A stretch of 64,000 bases of DNA from SCN-70-22 sp046327755 (GCA_046327755.1 JAXLXW010000002.1:186001-250000); one strand, 5' to 3'; numbered from the stretch's first letter, positions 18,041 through 27,308 are shown. The notes: generated by a model not told the origin, from the sequence alone. Numbers and translations: made by a program.

Positions 18041-18774
18041 TCCACCATTGCGACATCGTGGCCACGCCGCGCCGGGTCACCGTCATCCCCGCCGTCCCCG
18101 CCGTTCCCACCGACAGCGCGGCCCGCACGCGGCGCGCCTTCCTCGGGGCGCTCTCCGCCATCGGCCTCCTGCTCACCCTCGCCGCCGCATCGTTAGGTGC
18201 GCAGGCCCCGCGCCCCGCCGCCGGCGACAGCGCGAAGGCCAAGGCGCCGGTGCGCAACATCTCCTGGACCTCCAACCGGCGCTCCTTCCTCGTGGGCGAC
18301 ATCATCCGGGTCGTCGTCGACGAGCGCGCGATTGCCGGGGCGACCAAGGACAACACCAACGCCGCCTCCCGCAATCGCCGGCTCGACGTCGGCATCAACC
18401 CGCCGCAGATGGGAACCAGCGGCTCGGGACTCGGCGCCATCGACGGCTCGATGGAAGCGGGCGACGGGAGCAGCTCGCAGCAGCGCGGCAACGCGACCCG
18501 CGGCACGCAGTACAGCGCCGAGATCCCGGTGCGCGTCGTCGCCGTCACCCCCGAGGGACTCCTCCAGGTGAAGGGCTCCAAGCTCATCGACGTCGACAAG
18601 AACAAGCAGACGCTGACGCTGAGCGGCTTCATCAGCCCCATCGACGTGAACTCGCGCGACGCCGTCGGCTCCGACGCGATCGCCGACATGCAGCTCGCCT
18701 ACGCCTCGAAGGGTTCGCTCGGCAAGCCCAAGAGCGGGATCATCACCAAGATCGTCGGGCTCCTCTGGCCGTGA
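18037..18774 (+). CDS. flgH: Flagellar L-ring protein FlgH (no lipobox)
   Basis: A 245-aa protein. The FlgH domain is clear: SFLVGDIIRVVVDERAIAG, the Ser/Gly-rich middle, VTPEGLLQVKGSKLI, and a C-terminal YASKGSLGKPKSGIITK. FlgH is normally an outer-membrane lipoprotein, but the signal segment here (SAIGLLLTLAAASLGAQA) has no cysteine, so it is probably cleaved by signal peptidase I. An unusually long N-terminal extension (about 35 residues) precedes the signal. The gene is flanked by flgA and flgI, so identity is not in doubt. Confidence 0.93.
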   Translation: MIHHCDIVATPRRVTVIPAVPAVPTDSAARTRRAFLGALSAIGLLLTLAAASLGAQAPRPAAGDSAKAKAPVRNISWTSNRRSFLVGDIIRVVVDERAIAGATKDNTNAASRNRRLDVGINPPQMGTSGSGLGAIDGSMEAGDGSSSQQRGNATRGTQYSAEIPVRVVAVTPEGLLQVKGSKLIDVDKNKQTLTLSGFISPIDVNSRDAVGSDAIADMQLAYASKGSLGKPKSGIITKIVGLLWP

Positions 18775-18779
18775 CCGCC

Positions 18780-19859
18780 ATGCGACGGAACATCCGCAGT
18801 CTCCTCGTCAGCTGTTCAGCCGTCAGCTGCACCCTCGTCGCCGCCGTCGGGCTCACCGCCCGGGCGGCGTTCGCGCAGGGTATCCCCATCCGCGACCTGG
18901 TCATCGACGACCAGGGCGTTCCCGTCCGCCTCGTCGGCTACGGCCTCGTGACCGGGTTGAGCGGGACGGGCGACAACACCAACAGCGGCCGCACCGGACA
19001 ACAGACGGTGCAGTCGGTCGCCAACCTGCTGCGCCGCTTTGACGTCGTCGTCCCCGCCGAACTCCTGCGCACGCGCAACGTCGCCGCCGTCCTCGTGACC
19101 GCGGAGGTGTCGCCGTACCTGCGCCCCGGCGGCCGCTTCGAGGTGCAGGTCGCCTCGGTTGGCGACGCACGCTCGCTCCGTGGCGGCGTGCTCTGGATGA
19201 CCCCCCTGATCTCCGAGGTCGGGGGGAAGCCGCTCGGCACCGCGCAGGGGCAGCTGTACGTCGACGAGCAGGACATGGTGCGCCGTCGCGTGGGCTACAG
19301 CGCCGCCAACGGGCGCATCGCCGCCGGCGGCCTCCTCGAAGTCGACCTCCCGCGCCCGCAGTTCGCCGCGGCGACCCGTCTCATCCTCCGCGAACCCGAC
19401 ATCGGTGTCGCGGCGCGGATCGCCGCGGTCGTCGACTCGGTCGTGGGACAGGGAACGGCCAAGGTCGAGGATCCCGGCGCCATCACCCTCACCCCCAAGG
19501 ACTCGGCGGGCGGTGGTCCCGCCGCGGCGCTGGCAAGGATCCGCGACCTCAAGGTCGAAGTGGCCCGCGTGGCGCGCATCGTCATCGACCAGCGGCAGGG
19601 CACCGTCGTGGCCGGGGGCGACCTGACGCTCGGTCCAGGGGTGGTCAGCATTCAGGGGCTCACGCTCTCGATCGGGCCCGCACCTGCCGATACTGCCCAG
19701 CAGGGATCGCGCAGCCAGGTCCGGGTGCCCACCGGGGCCACCGTCCAGCAGTTGGCCGCCGCGCTCTCCGCCGTCAGGACGCCGCCCTACCAGGTGGCGC
19801 AGATCTTCGAGGCGCTCAAGCAGGTCGGGGCCATTTCCGCAGAGGTCGTCGCGCGGTGA
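18780..19859 (+). CDS. flgI: Flagellar P-ring protein FlgI
   Basis: A 359-aa protein with a signal peptide ending near ARAAFAQ. FlgI motifs include IRDLVIDDQGVPVRLVGYGL, VTGLSGTGDN, NVAAVLVTAEVSPYLRPGGR and the C-terminal YQVAQIFEALKQVGAISAEV. It forms the periplasmic ring around the rod. I chose ATG 18780; GTG 18771, overlapping the flgH stop, would add three residues and is also possible. The stop overlaps the flgJ start. Confidence 0.96.
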   Translation: MRRNIRSLLVSCSAVSCTLVAAVGLTARAAFAQGIPIRDLVIDDQGVPVRLVGYGLVTGLSGTGDNTNSGRTGQQTVQSVANLLRRFDVVVPAELLRTRNVAAVLVTAEVSPYLRPGGRFEVQVASVGDARSLRGGVLWMTPLISEVGGKPLGTAQGQLYVDEQDMVRRRVGYSAANGRIAAGGLLEVDLPRPQFAAATRLILREPDIGVAARIAAVVDSVVGQGTAKVEDPGAITLTPKDSAGGGPAAALARIRDLKVEVARVARIVIDQRQGTVVAGGDLTLGPGVVSIQGLTLSIGPAPADTAQQGSRSQVRVPTGATVQQLAAALSAVRTPPYQVAQIFEALKQVGAISAEVVAR

Positions 19860-20230
19860 CGAACATCAACGCAGTGCACACGGGACTCGCGAACGGCGGC
19901 ACGCGCCGCACGACTGGCACCAGCCAGCCGCCGTCGAGCGTTGCGCCTGACGGCCTCACCGCCGAGCGCGAGGCGAAGCTGCACCAGGTCGCCGGGCAGC
20001 TCCAGGGGGTCTTCGTGGAACAGCTCTTCAAGGCCATGCGCGAGACCGTTCCCACCGATGGCCTCACCAGCGGTGGCTCCGGCGAACAGATGTTCTCCGG
20101 CATGCTCGACCAGCACCTCGCCAACGCCGTCCCGTCGCAGTGGTCGCACGGCATCGGCGAGTCGCTCCTGCGCCAGCTCCGCGCGCGCACGACGACGCCC
20201 GCCCCGACCGCGACGGAGGCCGTGAAATGA
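19856..20230 (+). CDS. flgJ: Rod-binding protein FlgJ, N-terminal domain only
   Basis: A 124-aa protein holding only the rod-binding domain (VAGQLQGVFVEQLFKAMRET, then SGGSGEQMFSGMLDQHLANA). The C-terminal glucosaminidase/muramidase domain of enterobacterial FlgJ, which opens peptidoglycan for the rod, is absent. Such single-domain FlgJ proteins are common in other phyla and then need a separate hydrolase. In this locus the M15-like domain inside FliK is the only candidate I see. ATGA overlap with flgN. Confidence 0.9.
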   Translation: MTNINAVHTGLANGGTRRTTGTSQPPSSVAPDGLTAEREAKLHQVAGQLQGVFVEQLFKAMRETVPTDGLTSGGSGEQMFSGMLDQHLANAVPSQWSHGIGESLLRQLRARTTTPAPTATEAVK

Positions 20231-20769
20231 TCTCCCCATCCGTGCAGCCCTCACGCGCCATGGTGCAGATTGCCCCGTCTCAGTGGCCGCCACTCGTCAA
20301 CAACCTGGCCGACGCCCTGTCCTCCGAGCGTCGCCTCATCGACGAGTTGATCCAGATCATGAAGCAGCAGCGTGAGGCCGTCGCCGCCGACAACCTCCAG
20401 GGGGTCGACGACTCGGTCTTCGCGGTGCAGCGCGTCCTGCTCACGCTTGGCGAGGCGCGCAAGCGGCGCCGCGCCCTCAACGCGCGCCTCGGCCACGCCG
20501 AGGACATCCCGCTCAAGGAACTCCTCGAGGCGATGGGGCCCTACGCCACCGACGACCTGCATACGTCCCGCGAGGCATTGCAGCTGTCGGCGCGCAACCT
20601 GGCCCGCGAGGTGTCGACCAACCGCCAGGTGCTGCGCGAGGCGCTCACCTCCGGCGAGGAACTGGTCCGCACCCTGGCCGGCGTCGGGCCCACGCGCCCC
20701 GGCTACGGCGACGTCCCCGGCGCCAGCGATCCCACGCGCGCGTCCTACATCGTCAACCGGCGGGCCTGA
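20227..20769 (+). CDS. flgN: FlgN-family export chaperone
   Basis: A 180-aa, mostly helical protein. It matches the FlgN pattern (LADALSSERRLIDELIQIMK, followed by long amphipathic helices and a disordered C-terminus) and lies directly before flgK, whose product is FlgN's client. ATG 20227 overlaps the flgJ stop; the frame extends upstream only inside flgJ. Confidence 0.82.
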   Translation: MISPSVQPSRAMVQIAPSQWPPLVNNLADALSSERRLIDELIQIMKQQREAVAADNLQGVDDSVFAVQRVLLTLGEARKRRRALNARLGHAEDIPLKELLEAMGPYATDDLHTSREALQLSARNLAREVSTNRQVLREALTSGEELVRTLAGVGPTRPGYGDVPGASDPTRASYIVNRRA

Positions 20770-20771
20770 TC

Positions 20772-22235
20772 GTGCCCACTATCGGGAGCATCCTCAGCAT
20801 CGCGCGCTCGGCGATGGCCGCCCACCAGGTGGCCATGCAGACCACGTCGCAGAACATCGCGAACGCGGAGACCGAGGGCTACTCGCGCCAGCGCGCCGAG
20901 CTGTACGCCTCGTACCCCCAGCGCTTCCCGTTCTACACGGTCGGCACCGGGGTCGAAGTGAACGGGATCGTGCGCATGCGCGACCAGCTCCTCGATGCCG
21001 GCTACCGCCGCGAGGTCTCCAATCGCGAGGGATTCAACGTTCGCGCCGACCTCCTGGGCGAGATCGAGTCGATCACCGGTGAACCGTCGGATACCGGGCT
21101 CGCGAACACGCTCGACCAGTTCTGGAACTCGTGGAACGACCTGGCCAACAATCCGGGCAACGCCACGGCGCAGAGCGTCGTGCGCCAGCGCGGGGCGCAG
21201 GTGGCCTACACGCTGAACACCTATGCCTCGCGCATCGACGACCTGGGGAACCGCACCCGCGACCAGCTGACCGCGATGGTGGGCGAGATCAACACGCTCA
21301 CGGGACAGGTGGCGTCGCTCAATCGCCAGATCATGTCGATGGAGGTCACCGGGCAGCAGTCGCCTGACCTGCGTGACACGCGCGACAGGATCGCCGACCA
21401 GCTGGCCCAGATGGCCGGCGTGCGGACCGAGATGCAGCGCGACGGGACGATGGCGATCTACCTCGGCTCGATGATGCTCGTCGATGCCACCAATGCGCGC
21501 ACCCTCGATGTGCGCGTCTCGGGGAGCGCGACGAGCGTTGGCTTCGTGGGCGACCCGGAGCCGGCACAGGTGGTGGGCGGGAAGGCCGGGCAGATGATGG
21601 CCTTCCTCAACACCGACATCCCCACGGTGAAGGGTGGGCTCGACAGCCTCGCACGCGGCCTGGTCAACGGCGTCAACGAGCTGCACGCCTCGGGCTGGAC
21701 CGCCGCCGGCGACGCGTTAGGCAACGCCAACTGGGTCCCCGCCAACGGTCCCACCGGGTCGCGGGTGAACTTCTTCGACGCGAACTTCACGTCGGCATCG
21801 GGCATGCGCCTCTCCGCCGAAGTGACCGCGAGTGCGCTGGTCATTGCGTCGGGCGACGTGCAGAACGCCCCGGGAAACAACACGCTCGCCCTCGCCCTGG
21901 GGGCCCTGCGCGACGACCAGGGGATGGCGGCGCTGCAGACCCGCATGGGGGCGAACTTCGCCACCCAGATCGGCTTCCAGACCGGCGAGAGCTTCGGCGA
22001 CCACTACAACTACACGATCACGAACCTCGGCGTGCAGTCCGCCGATGCGAAGAACCAGTTCGAGATCTACGACACGCTGACCCAACAGACCGAGAACCGC
22101 CGCGCGTCGGTCTCCGGCGTCTCGATCGATGAGGAATTGACCTTGATGTTGCGGCACCAGCAGGCGTACACCGCGGCGTCGCGCCTCGTGAAGGCGGCCG
22201 ACGAGATGGCACAGACCGTCCTCAACATGATCTGA
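20772..22235 (+). CDS. flgK: Hook-filament junction protein FlgK (HAP1)
   Basis: A 487-aa protein. The N-terminus HQVAMQTTSQNIANAETEGY and C-terminal QQAYTAASRLVKAADEMAQT pair as the D0 helices. The FlgK-specific block NTLDQFWNSWNDLANNPGNA is present. GTG start at 20772. flgL, which nearly always follows flgK, is replaced here by csrA. Confidence 0.95.
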   Translation: MPTIGSILSIARSAMAAHQVAMQTTSQNIANAETEGYSRQRAELYASYPQRFPFYTVGTGVEVNGIVRMRDQLLDAGYRREVSNREGFNVRADLLGEIESITGEPSDTGLANTLDQFWNSWNDLANNPGNATAQSVVRQRGAQVAYTLNTYASRIDDLGNRTRDQLTAMVGEINTLTGQVASLNRQIMSMEVTGQQSPDLRDTRDRIADQLAQMAGVRTEMQRDGTMAIYLGSMMLVDATNARTLDVRVSGSATSVGFVGDPEPAQVVGGKAGQMMAFLNTDIPTVKGGLDSLARGLVNGVNELHASGWTAAGDALGNANWVPANGPTGSRVNFFDANFTSASGMRLSAEVTASALVIASGDVQNAPGNNTLALALGALRDDQGMAALQTRMGANFATQIGFQTGESFGDHYNYTITNLGVQSADAKNQFEIYDTLTQQTENRRASVSGVSIDEELTLMLRHQQAYTAASRLVKAADEMAQTVLNMI

Positions 22236-22238
22236 GCC

Positions 22239-22469
22239 ATGCTCATCCTGTCTCGACGCGCCGGCGACGCCATCATCATCGAAGGAGGGATCCGCATCGT
22301 GGTCCTCGCCTCCGATCGCCGTGGCGTGCGCCTTGGCATCGAGGCGCCCCCGCACGTCTCCATCGTGCGTGAGGAGATCGTCACGCAGATCGCGGACGAG
22401 AACCGCCGCGCCAACGTCGGTGCCGAGGCCGCGGTCCTGGTCGGCGGCGTCGCCGCCAAGACCGAGTAA
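22239..22469 (+). CDS. csrA: Carbon storage regulator CsrA
   Basis: A 76-aa RNA-binding dimer with the CsrA fold: MLILSRRAGDAIIIEGGIRI and VRLGIEAPPHVSIVREEI. In flagellar loci CsrA represses flagellin translation and is often antagonised by FliW. No fliW is visible in this window. It sits 3 bp after flgK and 18 bp before motA. Confidence 0.96.
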   Translation: MLILSRRAGDAIIIEGGIRIVVLASDRRGVRLGIEAPPHVSIVREEIVTQIADENRRANVGAEAAVLVGGVAAKTE

Positions 22470-22487
22470 CCCGCCAGCCGCAATCCC

Positions 22488-23345
22488 GTGTTCCAGATCA
22501 TCGGTCTCGTCGTCGTCCTGGGCAGCGTCATCGCCGGCTACACCATGCACCATGGGAAGCTGGGCGTGCTGTGGCAGCCGACGGAGTTCATCATCATCGG
22601 CGGCGCCGGGTTGGGGTCGTTCATCATGGCGAACCCGCCCAGCGTGCTGAAGGCGTCCATGGCGGCCGCCCTGGGCCTCCTCAAGCCCACCCCGTTCAAC
22701 AAGAAATCGTACGGGGAGCTGCTGCAGGTGCTGTACGAGGTCTTCCAGACGGCGCGCAAGGATGGCCTCATCGCCCTCGAGGCGCACATCGAGGACCCCG
22801 AGAAGTCGACCATCTTCAGCAAGTACCCAGGGTTCAGCCATCACCACCACGCCGTCGTCTTCCTCTGCGACACCCTCAAGGTGCTGCTGACGGGTGCGGT
22901 GGAGGACCACCACCTGGCCGACATCCTCGACCTCGACCTCGAGCGCATGCACGAGGAAGAGCACCAGGTGCCGAACGCCATCACCACCGTGTCGGACGCC
23001 ATGCCGGGCTTCGGGATCGTCGCCGCCGTGTTAGGCGTCGTCATCACGATGGGCTCGATCGGTGGCGCCGCCTCGGAGATCGGCGAGAAGGTGGCCGCGG
23101 CCCTCGTCGGGACGTTCCTCGGCATCCTCCTGTCCTACGGCATGATCGGGCCATTCGCCAAGGCCATCGAGGTGCGCCAGCGCGGCGAGGGGCAGTACAT
23201 GTCGTGCATCCGCACGGCGCTCCTGTCGTTCGCGCGCGGCGATGCGCCGATGACGTGCGTGGAGTTCGCGCGGCGCAACATCGAGCCCACCGATCGTCCC
23301 AGCTTCGCCGAGCTCGAGGCGCTGACTCGCAAGAAGGCAGCCTGA
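22488..23345 (+). CDS. motA: Flagellar stator protein MotA
   Basis: A 285-aa protein with four membrane helices and the MotA/TolQ/ExbB core (TVSDAMPGFGIVAAVLGVVI, then GTFLGILLSYGMIGPFAKAI). A charged cytoplasmic loop lies between helices 2 and 3 and ends in a stretch of histidines. It forms the proton (or sodium) channel with MotB. GTG start at 22488; motB starts 1 bp after its stop. Confidence 0.95.
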   Translation: MFQIIGLVVVLGSVIAGYTMHHGKLGVLWQPTEFIIIGGAGLGSFIMANPPSVLKASMAAALGLLKPTPFNKKSYGELLQVLYEVFQTARKDGLIALEAHIEDPEKSTIFSKYPGFSHHHHAVVFLCDTLKVLLTGAVEDHHLADILDLDLERMHEEEHQVPNAITTVSDAMPGFGIVAAVLGVVITMGSIGGAASEIGEKVAAALVGTFLGILLSYGMIGPFAKAIEVRQRGEGQYMSCIRTALLSFARGDAPMTCVEFARRNIEPTDRPSFAELEALTRKKAA

Positions 23346-23346
23346 C

Positions 23347-24183
23347 GTGGCCAAGGGCGGCGGCAAGGTCGTCATCGTCAAGAAGATCAAGAAGGGCGGG
23401 CACGGCCACCACGGCGGGTCGTGGAAGGTCGCCTACGCCGACTTCGTGACGGCGATGATGGCCTTCTTCATGGTCATGTGGATCCTGGGGATGGACGAGC
23501 AGACCAAGAAGGCGATCGAGGGATACTTCTCGTCTCCCGTCGGCTTCAAGAAGGGATACTCGTCAGGCTCCTCGCCGCTGTCGTCGGGAAGCTCCCCGGC
23601 GGCGGTCAAGCGCGAGGCGGTGCAGATCGCCCTCCGTCAGTTGCAAGCCAAGCGCTTCGAGGCGGTGCAGGCGCACCTGCGCGGGAGCATGGATTCCATC
23701 GCCGCCATCGGGAAGCTTCGCGCCAAGGTGGAGATCACCGTCACGCGCAACGGGCTCCGCATCGAGCTCATCGAGGACGAGTCGGGAGACACCTTCTTCC
23801 CCATCTCCTCGCCCGTGATGACCGAGATGGGTCACGTCGCGCTCGAGGCGATCGCGGGAGAGCTCAAGGGGCTCGAGAACCCGATCGTCATCGAAGGACA
23901 CACCGACGCGGCGCGCTACGCGAACAAGGAGTACACCAACTGGGAGCTCTCGGCCGATCGCGCCAACGCGGCGCGACGCATCCTGGAGGGGTACGGGCTC
24001 GACCCGTCGCGCATCACCGAGGTCACCGGGCTCGCGGACAAGCAGCTCAAGTACCCCAACGACCCGCTCAATCCGTCCAACCGGCGGATCTCGATCCTCC
24101 TCCCCTTCCTCGACCCGCCTTCGACCCCTACGGTGGACCAGCTGCAGGAACGGATCGAGGAGAAACAGACGAAGCAGTCGTAG
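23347..24183 (+). CDS. motB: Flagellar stator protein MotB
   Basis: A 278-aa protein with a basic N-terminus (Lys/His/Gly-rich) and one membrane helix with the ion-binding Asp32 in YADFVTAMMAFFMVMWIL. A plug/linker and a C-terminal OmpA-like peptidoglycan-binding domain (IVIEGHTDAARYANKEYTNW, then RISILLPFL) follow. GTG start at 23347. It is the last gene of the flagellar block, followed by a strong terminator. Confidence 0.96.
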   Translation: MAKGGGKVVIVKKIKKGGHGHHGGSWKVAYADFVTAMMAFFMVMWILGMDEQTKKAIEGYFSSPVGFKKGYSSGSSPLSSGSSPAAVKREAVQIALRQLQAKRFEAVQAHLRGSMDSIAAIGKLRAKVEITVTRNGLRIELIEDESGDTFFPISSPVMTEMGHVALEAIAGELKGLENPIVIEGHTDAARYANKEYTNWELSADRANAARRILEGYGLDPSRITEVTGLADKQLKYPNDPLNPSNRRISILLPFLDPPSTPTVDQLQERIEEKQTKQS

Positions 24184-24203
24184 TTGCCGGGTGACGACAT
24201 GCA

Positions 24204-24239
24204 AAGGCGGGGGGCGCCAGTCCAGGCGCCCCCCGCCTT
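24204..24239. terminator. Bidirectional terminator between motB and the EAL-HDOD gene
   Basis: A perfect 15-bp inverted repeat (24204-24218 with 24225-24239) has a 6-nt loop and A/T ends (AAGGCGG...CCGCCTT). It lies 20 bp after the motB stop and 19 bp before the stop of the convergent minus-strand gene, so it probably ends both transcripts. Confidence 0.85.
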
Positions 24240-24257
24240 CGTACGTGCCCCCACGCG

Positions 24258-25547
24258 CTACATCGCCTGGTCGATGCGCTCGCGCGTCCAGCGCACCGCG
24301 TCGAGGTACAGCTGCCCCAGGACCGACGCGTCGATCCCCATCGTCTCGCTCTCCGCGGCCACGACGGCCCACGAGCCGCGTTCGTACGCCTCGACGAGGG
24401 CGAGCGTGGGCGCGTAGGGGCCGCTGCGCACCAGGAGGGCACGTCGCACCTCGTCCGCGAGGTCGATGCGATGCAGCACCTCGTGGAGCGGCACCTTGAG
24501 GATCGCGTCGAGCAGCGAGAAGAGCCCCACCATGAACAGCGCCTCCGACGTCCGGCGGTCGCGCCCCAGGAGCGCGACCGTCTCGCAGAAGCGCGCACGC
24601 TGGATCGCCAGGCGCACCAGTTCCGCCTCGGTCCCGCCCTTCCCCGCCACCGAGGTCACGAGGAGGAGCGACAGCCACTTGTGCAGCTCCGCGCGCCCGA
24701 CCATCCGCACCGCGTGCCGGATCGACTCGATCCCGCGCCCGCCCATCGACGCGGAGTTCACCGTGCGCAGGAGCTTGTACGTCAGCGACACGTCGCCGCG
24801 GAACGCCTCCTCCAGCGCGGCGTCGGTCGTGTTCGGGTCGCGCAGGAGGTTCATGAGGCGGAGGATCGTGATCTGCCCGGCGGAGAGGTCGCGACGGGCC
24901 AGCGTCTCCGGCTTGCTGAAGTAGTAGCCCTGGAACAGGCCGTAGCCTAACGCCATGCAGGTGGCGTGGACCCCCTGCGTCTCCACCCGTTCGGCGAGGA
25001 TCGTCCCCCCGAACGGAGCGACCCGTTGGTAGGTGGACTGCAAGTCCGCATCGCCCTTGTTCAGCACATCGAGCTTGACGATCTTCGCCAGCCGCAACAT
25101 CGGGTCGAAGGCGGGGGTGTACTCGAAGTCGTCGAGCGCCATCGTGTAGCCCGCCCCCACCAGGGCGTGGCACGCATCCACCACTTCAGGATCAGGCGTC
25201 ACCGTCTCGAGCAACTCGATGACGACGGTTGCCGGATCGAAGAGCTGGTACATCCCCTTCACCAGCATCTCGCGCGTGAAGTTGAGGAAGGCGCGATGCC
25301 CCCCCGTCATGCGATCGAGCCCGATGTTGAGGAAGGCGTGGACGAGGACCTCCGACGCCATCACGTCGGCGGTGATCCCGTCGGCGGTGGTGTGTGCGCC
25401 GGTCCGTCGGTACAACAGCTCGTAGGCGAAGAGTTCGCCGCGCCGGTCGAAGATGGGCTGCCGGGCGACGAAGACATCGACCAACGACTCCTCGATGCCG
25501 GAGTCGCGCGCGGGCGCGGAGGTGGTGGCGGTAGTGGAGGGCGTCAC
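24258..25547 (-). CDS. EAL-HDOD signalling protein (YuxH type), degenerate EAL
   Basis: About 429 aa. The first half is an EAL-like domain (VARQPIFDRRGELFAYELLY); the second is an HDOD domain (LRLMNLLRDPNTTDAALEEA, then SLTYKLLRTVNSASMGGRGI and a long helical tail). The signature EAL reads ELL, and several metal/catalytic positions of c-di-GMP phosphodiesterases are altered, so enzymatic activity is doubtful. Family members (for example Vibrio CdgJ) act in motility control. I chose GTG 25547; the frame is open further upstream through the tRNA-Arg antisense strand, which is not coding. It converges on motB. Confidence 0.85.
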   Translation of the reverse strand: MTPSTTATTSAPARDSGIEESLVDVFVARQPIFDRRGELFAYELLYRRTGAHTTADGITADVMASEVLVHAFLNIGLDRMTGGHRAFLNFTREMLVKGMYQLFDPATVVIELLETVTPDPEVVDACHALVGAGYTMALDDFEYTPAFDPMLRLAKIVKLDVLNKGDADLQSTYQRVAPFGGTILAERVETQGVHATCMALGYGLFQGYYFSKPETLARRDLSAGQITILRLMNLLRDPNTTDAALEEAFRGDVSLTYKLLRTVNSASMGGRGIESIRHAVRMVGRAELHKWLSLLLVTSVAGKGGTEAELVRLAIQRARFCETVALLGRDRRTSEALFMVGLFSLLDAILKVPLHEVLHRIDLADEVRRALLVRSGPYAPTLALVEAYERGSWAVVAAESETMGIDASVLGQLYLDAVRWTRERIDQAM

Positions 25548-25669
25548 GAGAGGGGGGTGGTAGGGCGTGAGACGTCTTTCACCAGTATCGACCGATTGCG
25601 ACCTCGACTTGTCTTGCCTTCGGGCGAGCGTTAGCCTTCCCCTTCCCCGGGTGGCCATCCCCCCGGCAC

Positions 25670-25743
25670 GCGCGAGTAGCTCAGCTGGATAGAGCGTCGG
25701 CCTCCGGAGCCGAAGGTCGTGGGTTCGAATCCCGCCTCGCGCA
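25670..25743 (+). tRNA. tRNA-Arg (anticodon CCG)
   Basis: A full cloverleaf of 74 nt. The acceptor GCGCGAG/CTCGCGC has seven perfect pairs. D-arm GCTC...GAGC, anticodon stem TCGGC/GCCGA with loop CTCCGGA (anticodon CCG, reading CGG), T-arm GTGGG TTCGAAT CCCGC, discriminator A. CCA is not encoded. It lies upstream of rho on the same strand. Confidence 0.97.
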
Positions 25744-26060
25744 CTACCATCGCCCGCTGCGTTCTCCGTTCGCGATCCCGCGTCCGAGAAAGCGACGTCA
25801 GCCATATCAACCGCGGTGGTGCGGCGCTCCAACGAAACTGGCCCCGCGGCGTTGTTCTTGCTGCGACGATTCGCCGGCGCGCCCGTGATCGTGTCTCGGC
25901 GGCTCGTCCCCGCACATCGCTGCGTAACGAGTCTGTTCCAGACAGGCGCAATCGCACGCCTCTGCTCGCCTTGCCGCGCCATCCGGCGCTACATACTTTC
26001 GCCGTTCAAGCGACCGGATAGCCGAGCGGCTCGAACATTCGCGTCCTCCCCCCACCTCGC
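25744..26060 (+). other. Gap between tRNA-Arg and rho
   Basis: 317 bp with no convincing gene. It should contain the rho promoter and leader (rho is usually autoregulated), but I see no clear -10/-35 pair or hairpin. Confidence 0.4.
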
Positions 26061-27308
26061 GTGGACATCGTCGAACTCAAACGGAAGTCGGTCGCCGAGC
26101 TCCTCGAACTCGCGACAGACCTGAGCCTGCAGGAGACCTCCGGGCTCCGAAAGCAGGACCTGATTTTCCGAATCGAGCAGCGCCTGCTGGATCAGCAGGT
26201 CGTGCTGCGCGGTGAGGGGGTACTCGAGATTCTCGCCGAAGGCTACGGCTTTCTGCGGAGCCAGGACTGGAGCTACCTCCACGGTCCTGACGACATCTAC
26301 GTCTCCCCGTCGCAGATCAAGCGCTTTGACCTGCGGACCGGGGATACGATCCGCGGCGAGGTGCGCCCGCCCAAGCAGTGGGAGCGATACCTCGCACTCC
26401 TCAAGGTCGACCTGGTCAACGGGGGCGAGCCCGACCCGTCCACGCCGCGCCTCATCTTCGACAACCTCCGCCCGCGCTACCCGGATCAGCGGTTGCGCCT
26501 GGAGAACGGCGATGTGTCGATGCGCGTGGTGGACCTCATCGCCCCCATCGGCAAGGGACAGCGCGGCCTCATCGTCGCGCCGCCACGCGCGGGCAAGACG
26601 ATCCTCCTCCAGAAGATGGCGAATGCCATCGCCGACAATCACCCCGAGGTCTCGCTCATCGTCCTTCTCATCGACGAGCGCCCCGAGGAGGTGACCGATT
26701 TCCACGAGTCGGTGCCCAAGGCGGAGGTCATCAGCTCGACCTTCGACGAACCGCCAGACCGTCACGTGCAAGTGGCGGAGATGGTGATCGAGAAGGCCAA
26801 GCGTCTCGTGGAGAGCGGGCGGGACGTCGTCATCCTGCTCGACTCCATCACGCGACTCGCGCGCGCACACAACGCAGTGATCCCGCAGTCCGGAAAGATC
26901 CTCTCCGGCGGTCTCGACGCGTCGGCCATGCAGAAGCCCAAGCGCTTCTTTGGCTCGGCGCGCAAGATCGACGATGGCGGCTCGCTGACCATCATTGCCA
27001 CCGCGCTGGTGGAAACCGGGTCGCGCATGGACGAGGTGATCTTCGAGGAGTTCAAGGGGACCGGCAACATGGAGTTGGTCCTCAGCCGCGAGATCGCCAA
27101 TCGCCGCGTCTTCCCCGCCATCGACATCAACAAGTCGGGAACGCGCCGCGAGGAGCTCCTCCTCGACCGGGAGGAGATGAACCGCGTGTACCTCCTGCGC
27201 ACCTTCCTCGGCGACATGCCGCCAGACGACGGGATCTCCTTCCTGCTGAAGCAGCTCGTGCGCTCCAAGACGAACCGCGAGTTCTTCCAGCACATGGCGC
27301 AGGGGTAA
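26061..27308 (+). CDS. rho: Transcription termination factor Rho
   Basis: A 415-aa hexameric RNA helicase. It has an N-terminal helical domain (KSVAELLELATDLSLQETSG), a cold-shock-like RNA-binding domain (EGYGFLRSQDWSYLHGPDDI), Walker A PPRAGKT at residues 174-180 and Walker B VVILLDSITRLARAHN. R-loop and Q-loop segments follow (SGKILSGGLDASAMQKPKRF). GTG start. Length is standard, with no inserted disordered domain as in some actinobacteria. Its TAA stop is in the same frame as ruvX. Confidence 0.97.
   Translation: MDIVELKRKSVAELLELATDLSLQETSGLRKQDLIFRIEQRLLDQQVVLRGEGVLEILAEGYGFLRSQDWSYLHGPDDIYVSPSQIKRFDLRTGDTIRGEVRPPKQWERYLALLKVDLVNGGEPDPSTPRLIFDNLRPRYPDQRLRLENGDVSMRVVDLIAPIGKGQRGLIVAPPRAGKTILLQKMANAIADNHPEVSLIVLLIDERPEEVTDFHESVPKAEVISSTFDEPPDRHVQVAEMVIEKAKRLVESGRDVVILLDSITRLARAHNAVIPQSGKILSGGLDASAMQKPKRFFGSARKIDDGGSLTIIATALVETGSRMDEVIFEEFKGTGNMELVLSREIANRRVFPAIDINKSGTRREELLLDREEMNRVYLLRTFLGDMPPDDGISFLLKQLVRSKTNREFFQHMAQG

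Noticed and set aside
25548..25982. N-terminal extension of the EAL-HDOD protein through the tRNA region on the minus strand
   Set aside because: The extension translates the antisense of tRNA-Arg (GGIRTHDLRLRRPTLYPAELL), a familiar artefact of tRNA antisense reading.
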